From positions 186,001-250,000 of the forward strand of contig NZ_LMGT01000001.1 in assembly GCF_001427825.1 (NCBI RefSeq): a DNA stretch of 64,000 nucleotides, read 5' to 3'. The DNA comes from Brevundimonas sp. Root608 (GTDB lineage: Bacteria; Pseudomonadota; Alphaproteobacteria; Caulobacterales; Caulobacteraceae). This document shows, in pieces, positions 50,545 through 58,488 of the stretch; within the stretch, counting starts at the first letter, position 1; every line of letters begins with the position of its first letter. A program made the translations under genes and the position numbers. A model generated the notes under the pieces. It was not told the DNA's origin, did no database searches, and saw nothing but the letters and a program-made list of their open reading frames with translations.

Positions 50545-51134
50545 CAGGCGGCCAGCCTTGCGTTCTTCTTCACCCTGGCCACGGCGCGGTCGCGCTTCAG
50601 CCGCGACAGGTGGTCGATGAACAGCACGCCCTCGAGGTGGTCCATCTCGTGCTGGATACAGACCGCATAAAGCCCTGCGGCCTCTTCCTCGACGGTATGA
50701 CCGTCGTAGTTCAGGTATTTCAGGCGCACGCGCGCGGGGCGTTCGACCGAGTCGAAATACTCGGGCACCGACAGGCAGCCTTCCTCATAGGTGAACATCT
50801 CGTCGGAGGCCCAGACGATCTCGGGATTGACGAGGAAGCGCGGGTTGCGGCGTTCGGCGTCCCACTTCGCGCGGTCCTCATCGCTCATTTCGGCGGGGTC
50901 GAGGTCGTCGGCGGCGCCCCCCCTGTCGCCCAGGTCCATGACGATGACGCGGCGCGTGTCGCCGATCTGGACGGCGGCCAAGCCGATGCCGGGCGCGTCG
51001 TACATCGTCTCCAGCATGTCGTCCATCAGACGGCGCAGGTCGTCGGTCACCGGCCCTTCGACGGGGGTGGAGACCTGCTTCAGCACGGCCAGGTCGGCGG
51101 CGTTGTCGATGGTGAGGATGCGGCGAATGGACAT
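50544..51134 (-). CDS. def: Peptide deformylase
   Basis: 196-residue metalloenzyme removing N-formyl from nascent proteins. Motif 1 [10 protein letters not shown], motif 2 EGCLSVPE (metal Cys) and motif 3 [16 protein letters not shown] (metal His pair) are intact. An insert of about 20 acidic residues ([18 protein letters not shown]) between motifs 1 and 2 enlarges the protein compared with E. coli Def (169). The start [11 protein letters not shown] at 51134 is chosen; an upstream extension overlaps the thioesterase gene. Confidence 0.97.
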   Translation of the reverse strand: MSIRRILTIDNAADLAVLKQVSTPVEGPVTDDLRRLMDDMLETMYDAPGIGLAAVQIGDTRRVIVMDLGDRGGAADDLDPAEMSDEDRAKWDAERRNPRFLVNPEIVWASDEMFTYEEGCLSVPEYFDSVERPARVRLKYLNYDGHTVEEEAAGLYAVCIQHEMDHLEGVLFIDHLSRLKRDRAVARVKKNARLAA

Positions 51135-51193
51135 GCCCGCGAGATAGGCGGAGCGGGCCGAAAGATCAAGATTTCCCAGTGTCGCGCTGGGTT

Positions 51194-51598
51194 TTATGCC
51201 GACAGATGCGGCAGGGGCCGCGGCTTGCGGTCCTGATCGATGGCCACATAGGTGAAGACGCCCTCGGTCACGCGCACCGAGGCGGCCGAGCCCTTGTCGC
51301 GGGGCCGTTTCCAGCATTCGACATGGACGCGGACAGAGGTCCGGCCGACCTTGATCACCTGGGCGTACAGCGACACCTCGTCGCCCACCGAGACGGGCTG
51401 GTGGAAGACCATGCCGTCCAGGGCGATGGTCACGCAGCGGCCCTGGGCCAGTTCGAAAGCCGGCGTCGCGCCCGCCAGATCCATGTGCGCCAGCAGCCAG
51501 CCGCCGAAGATGTCGCCCTCGGGATTGGTGTCCGCCGGCATGGCGATGACCCGCCCGACGGGCTGGCCGGTCGGCTGGGTCGGCAGGGCGTCGGTCAC
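51194..51598 (-). CDS. Acyl-CoA thioesterase, YciA-like hotdog family
   Basis: 134 residues of one hotdog domain. [24 protein letters not shown] contains the catalytic Asp of the YciA/BACH group; [22 protein letters not shown] and [12 protein letters not shown] are its strands. Predicted to hydrolyse medium- or long-chain acyl-CoA. It is 60 bp upstream of def, same strand. Confidence 0.92.
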   Translation of the reverse strand: MTDALPTQPTGQPVGRVIAMPADTNPEGDIFGGWLLAHMDLAGATPAFELAQGRCVTIALDGMVFHQPVSVGDEVSLYAQVIKVGRTSVRVHVECWKRPRDKGSAASVRVTEGVFTYVAIDQDRKPRPLPHLSA

Positions 51599-51630
51599 GG
51601 GGAGCTCCGGGCCGGAGGGCAGGAGAAGAA

Positions 51631-51707
51631 TGGCGCACCCGAGAGGATTCGAACCTCTGACCCCTGCCTTCGGAGGGCAGTACTCTATCCAGCTGAGCTA
51701 CGGGTGC
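51631..51707 (-). tRNA. tRNA-Arg (anticodon CCG)
   Basis: 77 nt with CCA encoded. The acceptor stem GCACCCG pairs with CGGGTGC, the D-arm has AGCTCAGCTGGATAGAG, the anticodon arm is CTGCC-CTCCGAA-GGCAG (anticodon CCG, reading CGG Arg codons), and the T-arm has GGTTCGAATCC. CGG is a frequent Arg codon in this GC-rich window. Confidence 0.97.
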
Positions 51708-51870
51708 GTCGGCGGCGAAAGCGCCGGACGAAGGGCCTTACAGCAGGACCGCGCCGCCCTCAATCCCGAATGCGCGCCCCTCGAACCAAAGCCGCCCGGG
51801 ACGATTTACACGGTTCCGGCCCGGCGCATCGTGATCTAGCGTGCGCCCGCTTCGCCGATGGAGGTCCCCG

Positions 51871-53160
51871 ATGCGCGCCTTTCTGCTTGGACTGCTGATG
51901 CTGGTGGGCGCCTGCGCCACCGCGCCGACGCCGGCGCCCGATCCGTCCGGGGACAATCTGGACGCCATCGCCCGCGACTATGTCGCCCTGATCCTCGAGA
52001 TCGGCGAACGCGAGCCCGGCTATGTCGACGCCTATTACGGCCCCGCCGAATGGCAGGAGGCCGCGAAGGCGAACCCGCGCACCGTCCCGCAGCTGATCCA
52101 GGGCGCCGCATCCCTGACCGAACGGCTGAACGCTGTCGCGACCCGCGGGGTCGAGCCCGTCGTCGCCCAGCGCCGTAAATATCTGCTGGCCCACGTCTCC
52201 GCCGCCTCGGCGCGACTGCGCATGCTGTCGGGCGAGAAGATGGGCTTCGCTGACGAGGCCGAGGCCCTGTTCGGCATCCGCCCCGACCTCCTGCCGCTGT
52301 CGACCTATGACCCCATCCTGGCCGAGATCGACGCCCTGATCCCGGGTCCCGGCTCGCTGACCGACCGGGTCACGGCCTTCAAGGCCCACTATGTCATTCC
52401 GAAGGATCGGCTGCAGCCGGTGATGGAGGCCGCCATCGCCGAGTGCCGCCGCCGCACCGTCCGGCACATCGACCTGCCGGCCAATGAGCGGTTCACCCTC
52501 AGCTTCGTCGGCGACAAGCCGTGGTCGGGGTACAACTACTACCTCGGCGACGCGGCCAGCCGGATCGAGATCAACGCCGACTTCCCCATCTATACCGAGC
52601 GGGCGATCGACCTCGGCTGCCACGAGGGCTACCCCGGCCACCACGTCTACAACGCCCTGCTGGAAAAGACCTTCGTGCGCGACCGCAACTGGGTCGAGAT
52701 GAGCGTCTATCCGCTGTTCAGCCCCATGTCCTTCGTGGCCGAGGGCAGCGCCAACTACGGCATCGACCTGGCCTTCCCCGGCGACGAGGCCACCGCGTTC
52801 GAGCGCGACGTCCTGTTTCCTCTCGCCGGTCTCGACCCGTCGATGGCGGAGAAGAAGGCGCAACTCGGCGCGCTGCAGCGCCGTCTGGCGCGGGCTGAAT
52901 ACACCATCGCCGACGATTATCTGGCCGGGCGGGTCGGACGCGACGAGACCATCGCCCGGCTGTCGAAATACAGCCTCGCCGACCCGGCCAAGGCCGCCCA
53001 GCGCCTGCGTTTCATCGACACCTACCGCAGCTACGTCATCAACTACGGCCTCGGTCGCGACGTGGTCCAGGCCTGGGTCGAACGGCAGGGGCCGAACCGC
53101 TGGGACGGCATGGAGACCCTGCTGGCCAGCCAGATTCTGCCCGCGGACCTGCTGCCGTAG
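51871..53160 (+). CDS. DUF885-family lipoprotein (putative metallopeptidase)
   Basis: 429 residues: signal peptide with lipobox LVGAC (Cys about 14). The HEGYPGHH motif (residues about 250-257) matches the zinc-binding HExxH-like signature of DUF885 proteins, some of which act as peptidases. The N-terminal YYGPAEWQ and the C-terminal FIDTYRSYVINYGLG are also typical. ATG at 51871 has GGAGG 7 nt upstream. It precedes mutM by 3 bp. Confidence 0.9.
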   Translation: MRAFLLGLLMLVGACATAPTPAPDPSGDNLDAIARDYVALILEIGEREPGYVDAYYGPAEWQEAAKANPRTVPQLIQGAASLTERLNAVATRGVEPVVAQRRKYLLAHVSAASARLRMLSGEKMGFADEAEALFGIRPDLLPLSTYDPILAEIDALIPGPGSLTDRVTAFKAHYVIPKDRLQPVMEAAIAECRRRTVRHIDLPANERFTLSFVGDKPWSGYNYYLGDAASRIEINADFPIYTERAIDLGCHEGYPGHHVYNALLEKTFVRDRNWVEMSVYPLFSPMSFVAEGSANYGIDLAFPGDEATAFERDVLFPLAGLDPSMAEKKAQLGALQRRLARAEYTIADDYLAGRVGRDETIARLSKYSLADPAKAAQRLRFIDTYRSYVINYGLGRDVVQAWVERQGPNRWDGMETLLASQILPADLLP

Positions 53161-53163
53161 TCC

Positions 53164-54027
53164 ATGCCCGAACTCCCCGAGGTCGAAACCGTCCGCCGCG
53201 GCCTCGAGCCGGTCCTGACCGGGGCGCGGCTGACGCGCGTGCGCCAGAACCGGCCCGACCTGCGCTTCCCCTTCCCCGACCGGTTCGTCGACCGGCTGGA
53301 GGGGGCGACGGTCGAACGCATCGACCGCCGGGCCAAATATCTGCTGATGCCGCTGTCGACCGGCGAGACCTGGGTCACCCACCTCGGCATGACCGGCCGC
53401 TTCACCCTCGACGGCGAACAGCTGGGCGAGTTCGAGGAGCCGGCCCCCATCGCCGGCAAGCACGAGCACGTCAGCCTGTGCGCGGTGAAGGGCGGAGCGA
53501 CCACCCGCCTCGGCTTCGCCGACGCCCGCCGCTTCGGCTTCATGGGCCTGATCCCGACCGGCGAGGTCGAGGCCCATCCTTGGTTCGCCGGTCTTGGCCC
53601 CGAGCCGCTGGGCAACGGCTTCTCGGGCGCCCGGCTGGCCGAGGCCTTCACGGGCAAGAAGCAGACCATCAAGGTCAGCCTGCTGGACCAGCGCATCGTC
53701 GCCGGACTGGGCAACATCTATGTCTGCGAGGCCCTGTACCGCGCCCGCATCTCGCCCCTGACCCCGGCCGGCAAGGTGTCGAAACCGCGCCTCGAAACCC
53801 TGACCGCGGTGGTCCGCGATGTCCTCAACGACGCCATCGCCGCCGGCGGTTCGACGCTGAAGGATTTCGCCAACGCCGACGGCGGACAGGGCTATTTCCA
53901 GCACCGCTTCGACGTCTACGGCCGCGAAGGAAAGCCCTGCCCCGGAGACGGCTGCTCCGGCGTGGTCAAACGCATCGTCCAGGGTGGACGTTCGACCTTC
54001 TTCTGCCCGTCCTGCCAGAAGCGGTGA
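53164..54027 (+). CDS. mutM: Formamidopyrimidine-DNA glycosylase
   Basis: 287-residue base-excision repair enzyme for 8-oxoguanine, with AP lyase activity. The catalytic start MPELPEVETVRRGL (Pro2 nucleophile, Glu3), the H2TH region (LGNIYVCEALYRARISP), and the C-terminal zinc finger CPGDGCSGVV...FFCPSCQ are all present. It is 4 bp from the DUF1697 gene. Confidence 0.97.
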   Translation: MPELPEVETVRRGLEPVLTGARLTRVRQNRPDLRFPFPDRFVDRLEGATVERIDRRAKYLLMPLSTGETWVTHLGMTGRFTLDGEQLGEFEEPAPIAGKHEHVSLCAVKGGATTRLGFADARRFGFMGLIPTGEVEAHPWFAGLGPEPLGNGFSGARLAEAFTGKKQTIKVSLLDQRIVAGLGNIYVCEALYRARISPLTPAGKVSKPRLETLTAVVRDVLNDAIAAGGSTLKDFANADGGQGYFQHRFDVYGREGKPCPGDGCSGVVKRIVQGGRSTFFCPSCQKR

Positions 54028-54031
54028 CGCC

Positions 54032-54571
54032 ATGACCCACCGCATCATCCTGTTCCGGGGCATGAACACCGGCGGCGTCCGCGCGCCGGCCGGCGAGCAG
54101 CGGGCGATGGCCGAGGCCATGGGGCTGAAGAATCCGCGCACGCTTCAGGCCAGCGGCAATCTGGTCGTCGAAAGCGGCAAGGCGGCCGCCGCCCTTGAGG
54201 CCGATATCGAAGCCGCCATGGACAGGACCTTCGGCCTCAAGGTCGCCGCCATGGTCCGCACCCCGGAACAGTGGGCCAGGCTGATCGCCGCCAACCCCTT
54301 CCCCGCCGAAGCGAGGGCTCATCCGGCCAGGGTGCAGGCGATGGTCATGAAGGACGGGATCAGGGACGGCGCGCTGGAGGCCTGCCGGGCCCTGGCGGAG
54401 GACGGCGAGGCGGTCCAGGCCGTCGACGGCGTTCTCTATTTCTGGTTCCCCAAGGGACAGGGCGAGTCCGCGATCTTCAGGAAGGGGACGCCCCGCATGC
54501 TGGGCATGGGCACGGGCCGCAACTGGAACACGGTGCTCAAGCTGGCGGATATGGTAGAGCTGAAGGCCTGA
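54032..54571 (+). CDS. DUF1697 family protein
   Basis: 179 residues. MTHRIILFRGMNTGG and LQASGNLVVES match the family start; GRNWNTVLKLADM is its C-terminal hallmark. Function unknown. The ATG at 54032 follows the mutM stop by 4 bp. Confidence 0.9.
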   Translation: MTHRIILFRGMNTGGVRAPAGEQRAMAEAMGLKNPRTLQASGNLVVESGKAAAALEADIEAAMDRTFGLKVAAMVRTPEQWARLIAANPFPAEARAHPARVQAMVMKDGIRDGALEACRALAEDGEAVQAVDGVLYFWFPKGQGESAIFRKGTPRMLGMGTGRNWNTVLKLADMVELKA

Positions 54572-54631
54572 ACGCCGGCCACGGTCGAAAGGCGCACCGC
54601 GGCCCGGATCAATGACCCGGACAGGAAGCCC

Positions 54632-55180
54632 ATGCGCAAGATCTTGATGCCTGCAGTCGCCGCCCTGGCGCTGGCCGCCTGTTCTCCCGCTCCGGAGCCG
54701 TCGGGGGCGCCCGGAGCGTCCGCTACGGCGGCCCCGGCCCCCGCGACGCCCGAGGCCTTCGTGCGGTCCCTCTACGGGGAGGGCGACATGCCGGGCGGCC
54801 CCGCCGAACGCATTGAGGAGCGCACGATCTGGTCCGCGCGCACCCGGGCCCTGCTCGCCGAGAGCGACCGGCTGACGCACGAGGGCGACGTCGGCTTCTT
54901 CGAGGCCCACCCGATCTGCGACTGTCAGGACGGCACGCCGGTGCTGCAGTCGGTCACCGCAACCTCGACCGGGCCGGACAGCGCGGACGTGGCCGTCGTC
55001 CAGGGGTTCGCCGAACCGGGCAATGCGGTCCACCGCAAGACCTACAACCTCGTCCTCGAGGACGGCCAGTGGCGCATCGACGACCAGCACTATGAATCGA
55101 TGGGCCAGTTCCCGTATGAGCCGATGGTCCGGCGCCTCACCGTCTGGATCAGCGAGGCGAAGGCGGACCCCGCGACCTGA
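54632..55180 (+). CDS. Hypothetical lipoprotein (DUF3828-like)
   Basis: 182 residues: signal peptide with lipobox LAAC (Cys about 16), a Pro/Ala-rich linker (residues 18-40), then a compact domain: FVRSLYGEG, WSARTRALLAES, DPICDCQDG-like CDCQ and TYNLVLEDGQWRIDDQ. The last motif is seen in DUF3828 and NTF2-like folds. No function known. Confidence 0.8.
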   Translation: MRKILMPAVAALALAACSPAPEPSGAPGASATAAPAPATPEAFVRSLYGEGDMPGGPAERIEERTIWSARTRALLAESDRLTHEGDVGFFEAHPICDCQDGTPVLQSVTATSTGPDSADVAVVQGFAEPGNAVHRKTYNLVLEDGQWRIDDQHYESMGQFPYEPMVRRLTVWISEAKADPAT

Positions 55181-55185
55181 CGGAC

Positions 55186-55210
55186 GGAACCGCGAGGCCG
55201 TGCAGCGGTT
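55186..55210 (+). promoter_or_regulatory. Near-match EcfG/SigT-type promoter
   Basis: GGAAC (55186-55190), 16-nt spacer, GGTT (55207-55210) instead of CGTT. It lies 33 nt before the membrane-protein gene at 55243. Confidence 0.5.
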
Positions 55211-55242
55211 GTGGCCCCAAGTCATTGCCTTGGAGGGACACC

Positions 55243-55929
55243 ATGACCGACGCCTATATCTCCGACCCCATTCGCCACCCGCTTCACACCCTGATCTCGT
55301 GGCCGGCCGTCATCGCCGGCGCCATCGTGGCCGTCGCCGTGGGCGCGATGCTGAACCTGCTCGGCGTGGCCCTCGGAGCCTCGGCCTTCAATCCCTATGA
55401 TTTCGACGGCGGCGACTCGTCCGGCTTCACTGCCGCGGCCGGCATGTGGATGGCCTTCGCCAACGCCATCGCCCTGTTCGTCGGCGGCGCGGTCGCGTCG
55501 CGCGCGGCCAAATACGCCGATCACCACAAGGGCGCCCTGCACGGCCTCGCCGTCTGGGCCCTTGCCTTCCTGCTGGCCATCACCATCGCCAGCGCGGCCG
55601 GCGCCGGCGGGGCCGCGGCCCTGGTCGGCGGCGACGCCCGGGACGGCGAGATCGGCGACACGGTGGTGACGGACGTTACCCCCGGCAGCCGCGTGATCGA
55701 GGGCGAGCTGGTCGCCCCGGCTCCGCTGCCGGCCCCGGTCGCCGCCGAGGAAGTCGCCGACACCACCGCCATGCTGGCCCTGTGGGGCTTCCTGACCATG
55801 CTGATCGGCGCCATCGCCGCGATCTTCGGCGGCCTCTACGGCGGCCGGAACCATCGCTGGATCGACCGGGCCGTGGACGGCCGCCACGACGACGTTCGCC
55901 GCGACGAGTCGCCCCGCAGCGTCCTCTAG
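55243..55929 (+). CDS. Multi-span membrane protein (hypothetical)
   Basis: 228 residues with four hydrophobic segments: LISWPAVIAGAIVAVAVGAML (about 18-40), GMWMAFANAIALFVGGAVAS, LAVWALAFLLAITIASAAG and MLALWGFLTMLIGAIAAIFGGLYG. A soluble segment with VVTDVTPGSRVIEGELVAPA lies between the last two. It resembles the TIGR04086/PhnA-like membrane proteins of alphaproteobacteria; function unknown. Near-match general-stress promoter upstream. Confidence 0.82.
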   Translation: MTDAYISDPIRHPLHTLISWPAVIAGAIVAVAVGAMLNLLGVALGASAFNPYDFDGGDSSGFTAAAGMWMAFANAIALFVGGAVASRAAKYADHHKGALHGLAVWALAFLLAITIASAAGAGGAAALVGGDARDGEIGDTVVTDVTPGSRVIEGELVAPAPLPAPVAAEEVADTTAMLALWGFLTMLIGAIAAIFGGLYGGRNHRWIDRAVDGRHDDVRRDESPRSVL

Positions 55930-56051
55930 TCGCCGAAACGGGGCGGTCTTGGCGGCCGCCCCGACTTCTGCAGGCGTGAGCCGGCGACGGCCAGGCCCGC
56001 CGACATCGGACTGAAGCGGACAGGGCCGGACTGAAGGGGTAAGGACCGCGC

Positions 56052-56501
56052 ATGACCCATCGCCGGACCCACCTCTGGATCAGTCTCGTCGTCGGCCTCG
56101 CCGTCTGGGGCGCCTATTTCGCGCACTTCCTGCAGCAGATGCGTCGCGGAGAGACGGGTGGCCTGGCCCTGTGGTTCCTCGGCGCCCTGGCGGTGATCGT
56201 TCTCGCCGAGACCGTGGCGACCAGCCTGATCGCCTGGCTGTTCCGCCGCCGCGCCCGCCCTCTCGACGAGGGTCCCACGCTGCAGGCGGCGCTCAAGGCC
56301 AGCCATGTCGCCCTGATGCTGCTGATCCTCCTGGCCCTGACCGCCGCCGCCGTCCTCGCCCTCGCCTCCCTGTTCGGCTGGACGCTGAATCTCTCGGGCC
56401 CGCGCGGCCAGGTCGTCGCCGCCAACGCCCTTCTGGCCATGGTGGTTGTCGCCGAACTGCTGCGCGCGGCCCTGACGCTGGCGCTGATCCCGCGCCGCTA
56501 G
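56052..56501 (+). CDS. Four-helix membrane protein (hypothetical)
   Basis: 149 residues: helices at about 8-24 (LWISLVVGLAVWGAYF), 38-60 (LWFLGALAVIVLAETVATSLIAWLF), 76-103 and 119-145, with a basic loop RRRARPLDEG. No known family. It ends with TAG immediately before an inverted heptad repeat. Confidence 0.78.
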   Translation: MTHRRTHLWISLVVGLAVWGAYFAHFLQQMRRGETGGLALWFLGALAVIVLAETVATSLIAWLFRRRARPLDEGPTLQAALKASHVALMLLILLALTAAAVLALASLFGWTLNLSGPRGQVVAANALLAMVVVAELLRAALTLALIPRR

Positions 56502-56621
56502 AGTGGCGAGTGGCCAGTGGCCCGTGTTCAGCGGGTCGCCGGCAGGCTCTGGCGGCGCCCAAATCTCCGCCAAATCTGGACGCACCGCTCACGAGCCACT
56601 AGCCACTAGCCACCAGCCACT
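56502..56621. repeat. Inverted heptanucleotide-repeat element
   Basis: Left arm 56502-56526: AGTGGCG, AGTGGCC, AGTGGCC, CGTG. Right arm 56590-56621 (reverse complement): AGTGGCT, GGTGGCT, AGTGGCT, AGTGGCT, CGTG. Both arms keep a strict 7-bp phase and end toward the 63-nt centre in the partial unit CGTG. The left arm begins at the base after the preceding stop codon; the right arm ends just before the SD of the next gene. Confidence 0.82.
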
Positions 56622-56634
56622 TCGGGAGCGCCCC

Positions 56635-57423
56635 ATGTCCGACAGCTATTCCACCCTGCTCATCGAACGCCACGCCGACGGCTATGCGGTGGTGACCCTG
56701 AACCGCCCCGAGGCGCTGAACGCGCTGAACTCGGCCCTCTTCAGGGACCTGTCGGACTTCCTCGACGCGGTGGAGCATGACGACACGGTGCGCTGCCTGA
56801 TCCTGACCGGCTCGGGCGACAAGGCCTTCGCCGCCGGCGCCGACATCAAGGAGATGTCGGACCAGTCCTATGCCGACATGTACAAGGCCAATTTCTTCGC
56901 CCTCGGCCACGACCGCATCACCCGCTTCCGCAAGCCGGTCATCGCCGCGGTCAACGGCTTCGCCCTCGGCGGCGGCTGCGAACTGGCCATGCTGTGCGAC
57001 TTCATCGTGGCGTCGGAGAAAGCCAAATTCGGCCAGCCCGAGATCAACCTCGGCGTCGCCCCCGGCATCGGCGGCTCCCAGCGCCTGACCCGTCTTGTCG
57101 GCAAGTCCAAGGCCATGGACATGGTCCTGACCGCCCGGATGATGGACGCCGCCGAGGCCGAGCGCGCGGGCCTCGCCAGCCGCGTCGTCCCGCACGAGAC
57201 CTTGCTGGACGAGGCGCGCAAGATCGCCGCGAAGATCGCCTCGCAGAGCCCCCTGGCCGTCATGGCCAACAAGGAGATGGTCAACGCCGCCCTCGAGACC
57301 ACCCTGACCCAGGGCGTTCAGTTCGAACGCCGCCTGTTCCACTCCCTGTTCGCCTTCGAGGACCAGAAGGAAGGGATGGCGGCCTTCGTGGAGAAGCGGA
57401 AGCCGAACTTCACGGGGCGCTGA
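56635..57423 (+). CDS. Enoyl-CoA hydratase (crotonase family)
   Basis: 262 residues. Crotonase-fold hallmarks: AFAAGADIKEM (oxyanion hole), NGFALGGGCELAMLCD (first catalytic Glu) and GQPEINLGVAPGIGGSQRL (second Glu), with FSEGMAAF-type end (KEGMAAFVEKRKPNF). Predicted to hydrate short-chain enoyl-CoA in fatty acid oxidation. ATG at 56635 is preceded by CGGGAG; the in-frame extension through the heptad repeat is rejected. In Caulobacterales this gene commonly precedes rpsT-dnaA. Confidence 0.95.
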   Translation: MSDSYSTLLIERHADGYAVVTLNRPEALNALNSALFRDLSDFLDAVEHDDTVRCLILTGSGDKAFAAGADIKEMSDQSYADMYKANFFALGHDRITRFRKPVIAAVNGFALGGGCELAMLCDFIVASEKAKFGQPEINLGVAPGIGGSQRLTRLVGKSKAMDMVLTARMMDAAEAERAGLASRVVPHETLLDEARKIAAKIASQSPLAVMANKEMVNAALETTLTQGVQFERRLFHSLFAFEDQKEGMAAFVEKRKPNFTGR

Positions 57424-57449
57424 GCGTTGGGCTGACAGGGAGATCTGTC

Positions 57450-57635
57450 ATGCTCAAGCTTCTCGGCGTCATTCTCGTTCTGGCCATCGGCTTCGGCGGC
57501 GGCTGGACCCTGCGCAGTTACCGCAACGCCGACGCCTGCCGTGAGGCAGGCGGGAGCATCGACACCAATCGCGGGATCTGCACAGGCGTGGGCGAGTCGA
57601 CAGGCGCGCCGCCGCTGACGGCTCCGCCGGCGTGA
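57450..57635 (+). CDS. Small single-span protein (hypothetical)
   Basis: 61 residues: MLKLLGVILVLAIGFGGGWTL is a transmembrane helix or uncleaved signal, followed by a Cys-containing soluble part (ACREAGGSIDTNRGICTG). AGGGAGA upstream supports the ATG at 57450. It lies between the hydratase and rpsT; no family recognised. Confidence 0.75.
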   Translation: MLKLLGVILVLAIGFGGGWTLRSYRNADACREAGGSIDTNRGICTGVGESTGAPPLTAPPA

Positions 57636-57659
57636 CCGAAACGTCCGGCCAGACTCGCG

Positions 57660-57688
57660 TTGACCCCCCAACCCCTTTCCGCTATAGC
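57660..57688 (+). promoter_or_regulatory. Housekeeping-type promoter of rpsT
   Basis: TTGACC (57660-57665), 17-nt spacer, TATAGC (57683-57688); the -10 also fits the Caulobacter GCTANAWC form (GCTATAGC). A GACTC methylation site lies at 57652-57656. The leader would be about 65 nt. Confidence 0.82.
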
Positions 57689-57757
57689 CGCGCGCTCTTC
57701 GAGATTTCCCCGCCGTGGACCGTGCTCCGCGGCGTTTCCGTTCGTAAGGTTTGACTG

Positions 57758-58027
57758 ATGGCCAACAATGCCGGCGCCAAGAAAGCGATCCGCAAGATCG
57801 CTGCCCGCACCGAAGTGAACAAGGCGCGCCGTACGCGTGTCCGCACCTTCCTGCGCAAGTTCCAGGAAGCCGTCACGGGCGGCGACGCCGGCGCGGCCAA
57901 GACGGCCTTCGTCGAGGCTCAGTCCGAGCTGATGCGCGCCGTCTCCAAGGGCGTGGTTCACAAGAACACGGGCTCGCGCAAGGTCGGACGCCTGGCCGCC
58001 CAGCTGAAGAAAATGTCGGCTGCCTGA
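57758..58027 (+). CDS. rpsT: 30S ribosomal protein S20
   Basis: 89 residues, primary 16S rRNA-binding protein. [34 protein letters not shown] and the C-terminal [23 protein letters not shown] are diagnostic. Followed by a hairpin and the dnaA regulatory region. Confidence 0.97.
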   Translation: MANNAGAKKAIRKIAARTEVNKARRTRVRTFLRKFQEAVTGGDAGAAKTAFVEAQSELMRAVSKGVVHKNTGSRKVGRLAAQLKKMSAA

Positions 58028-58084
58028 CACAGCGGGTTACGGACGGCCTTTCATCGGCCTGTCATAGTTAATACCAACGATTTC

Positions 58085-58117
58085 AACGGCGAGGGAGCAG
58101 ACGCTTCCTCGCCGTTT
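58085..58117 (+). terminator. Likely terminator after rpsT
   Basis: AACGGCGAGG (58085-58094) pairs with CCTCGCCGTT (58107-58116), with inner AGC/GCT pairing, followed by TT. The T-run is short. Confidence 0.6.
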
Positions 58118-58488
58118 GCACGCGTGCGGCTAACCTCCCTGGCTGGAATTGGCGCTCTCGTCTGTGGCGAAATACGGTTTTTCGTTGACTGTGTTTGGCT
58201 TTAGCGGAGTCAACAATTTTAAGTGCAAATCGAGTCGCGAATCAGCGTTGACGCCCCCCTCGCCGGGCGTAAGTTTGGGGCGCTGACGCACTTCCATCCC
58301 CACACGGATGAAGACGGCGCGGAACTGGTTTTCGTGTCGGCGTGAGACGTCTGTTCGAGAGTTCGACCCCACCTGCGCGGCGCCATCGCCACGCGGGACA
58401 GGAGAAGTCGTCCCCGTTTCAGGCGCGCTCGAAGGACGTCAGCGGTGATGGCTTGAGTGGGTGGCTGATGGTTACGGGGAGCGCGGGC
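58118..58488 (+). promoter_or_regulatory. dnaA upstream regulatory region and long leader
   Basis: 371 bp without a gene. Three GANTC (CcrM methylation) sites lie within 37 bp: GAGTC 58207-58211, GAGTC 58232-58236 and GAATC 58239-58243. Right after them is TTGACG (58248-58253) and, 16 nt on, TAAGTT (58270-58275) as the probable promoter. The predicted mRNA leader to 58489 is about 200 nt, recalling the long regulated dnaA leader of Caulobacter. I see no cluster of DnaA boxes, so this does not look like the replication origin. Confidence 0.65.

Noticed and set aside
51135-51638. Fusion of a thioesterase-region frame to peptide deformylase
   Set aside because: The extension is a different frame of the thioesterase gene; def starts at 51134 with the family N-terminus.
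58118-58488. Possible replication origin before dnaA
   Set aside because: No cluster of DnaA boxes (TTATCCACA-like) or AT-rich unwinding region; the GANTC sites and promoter explain the conservation better.
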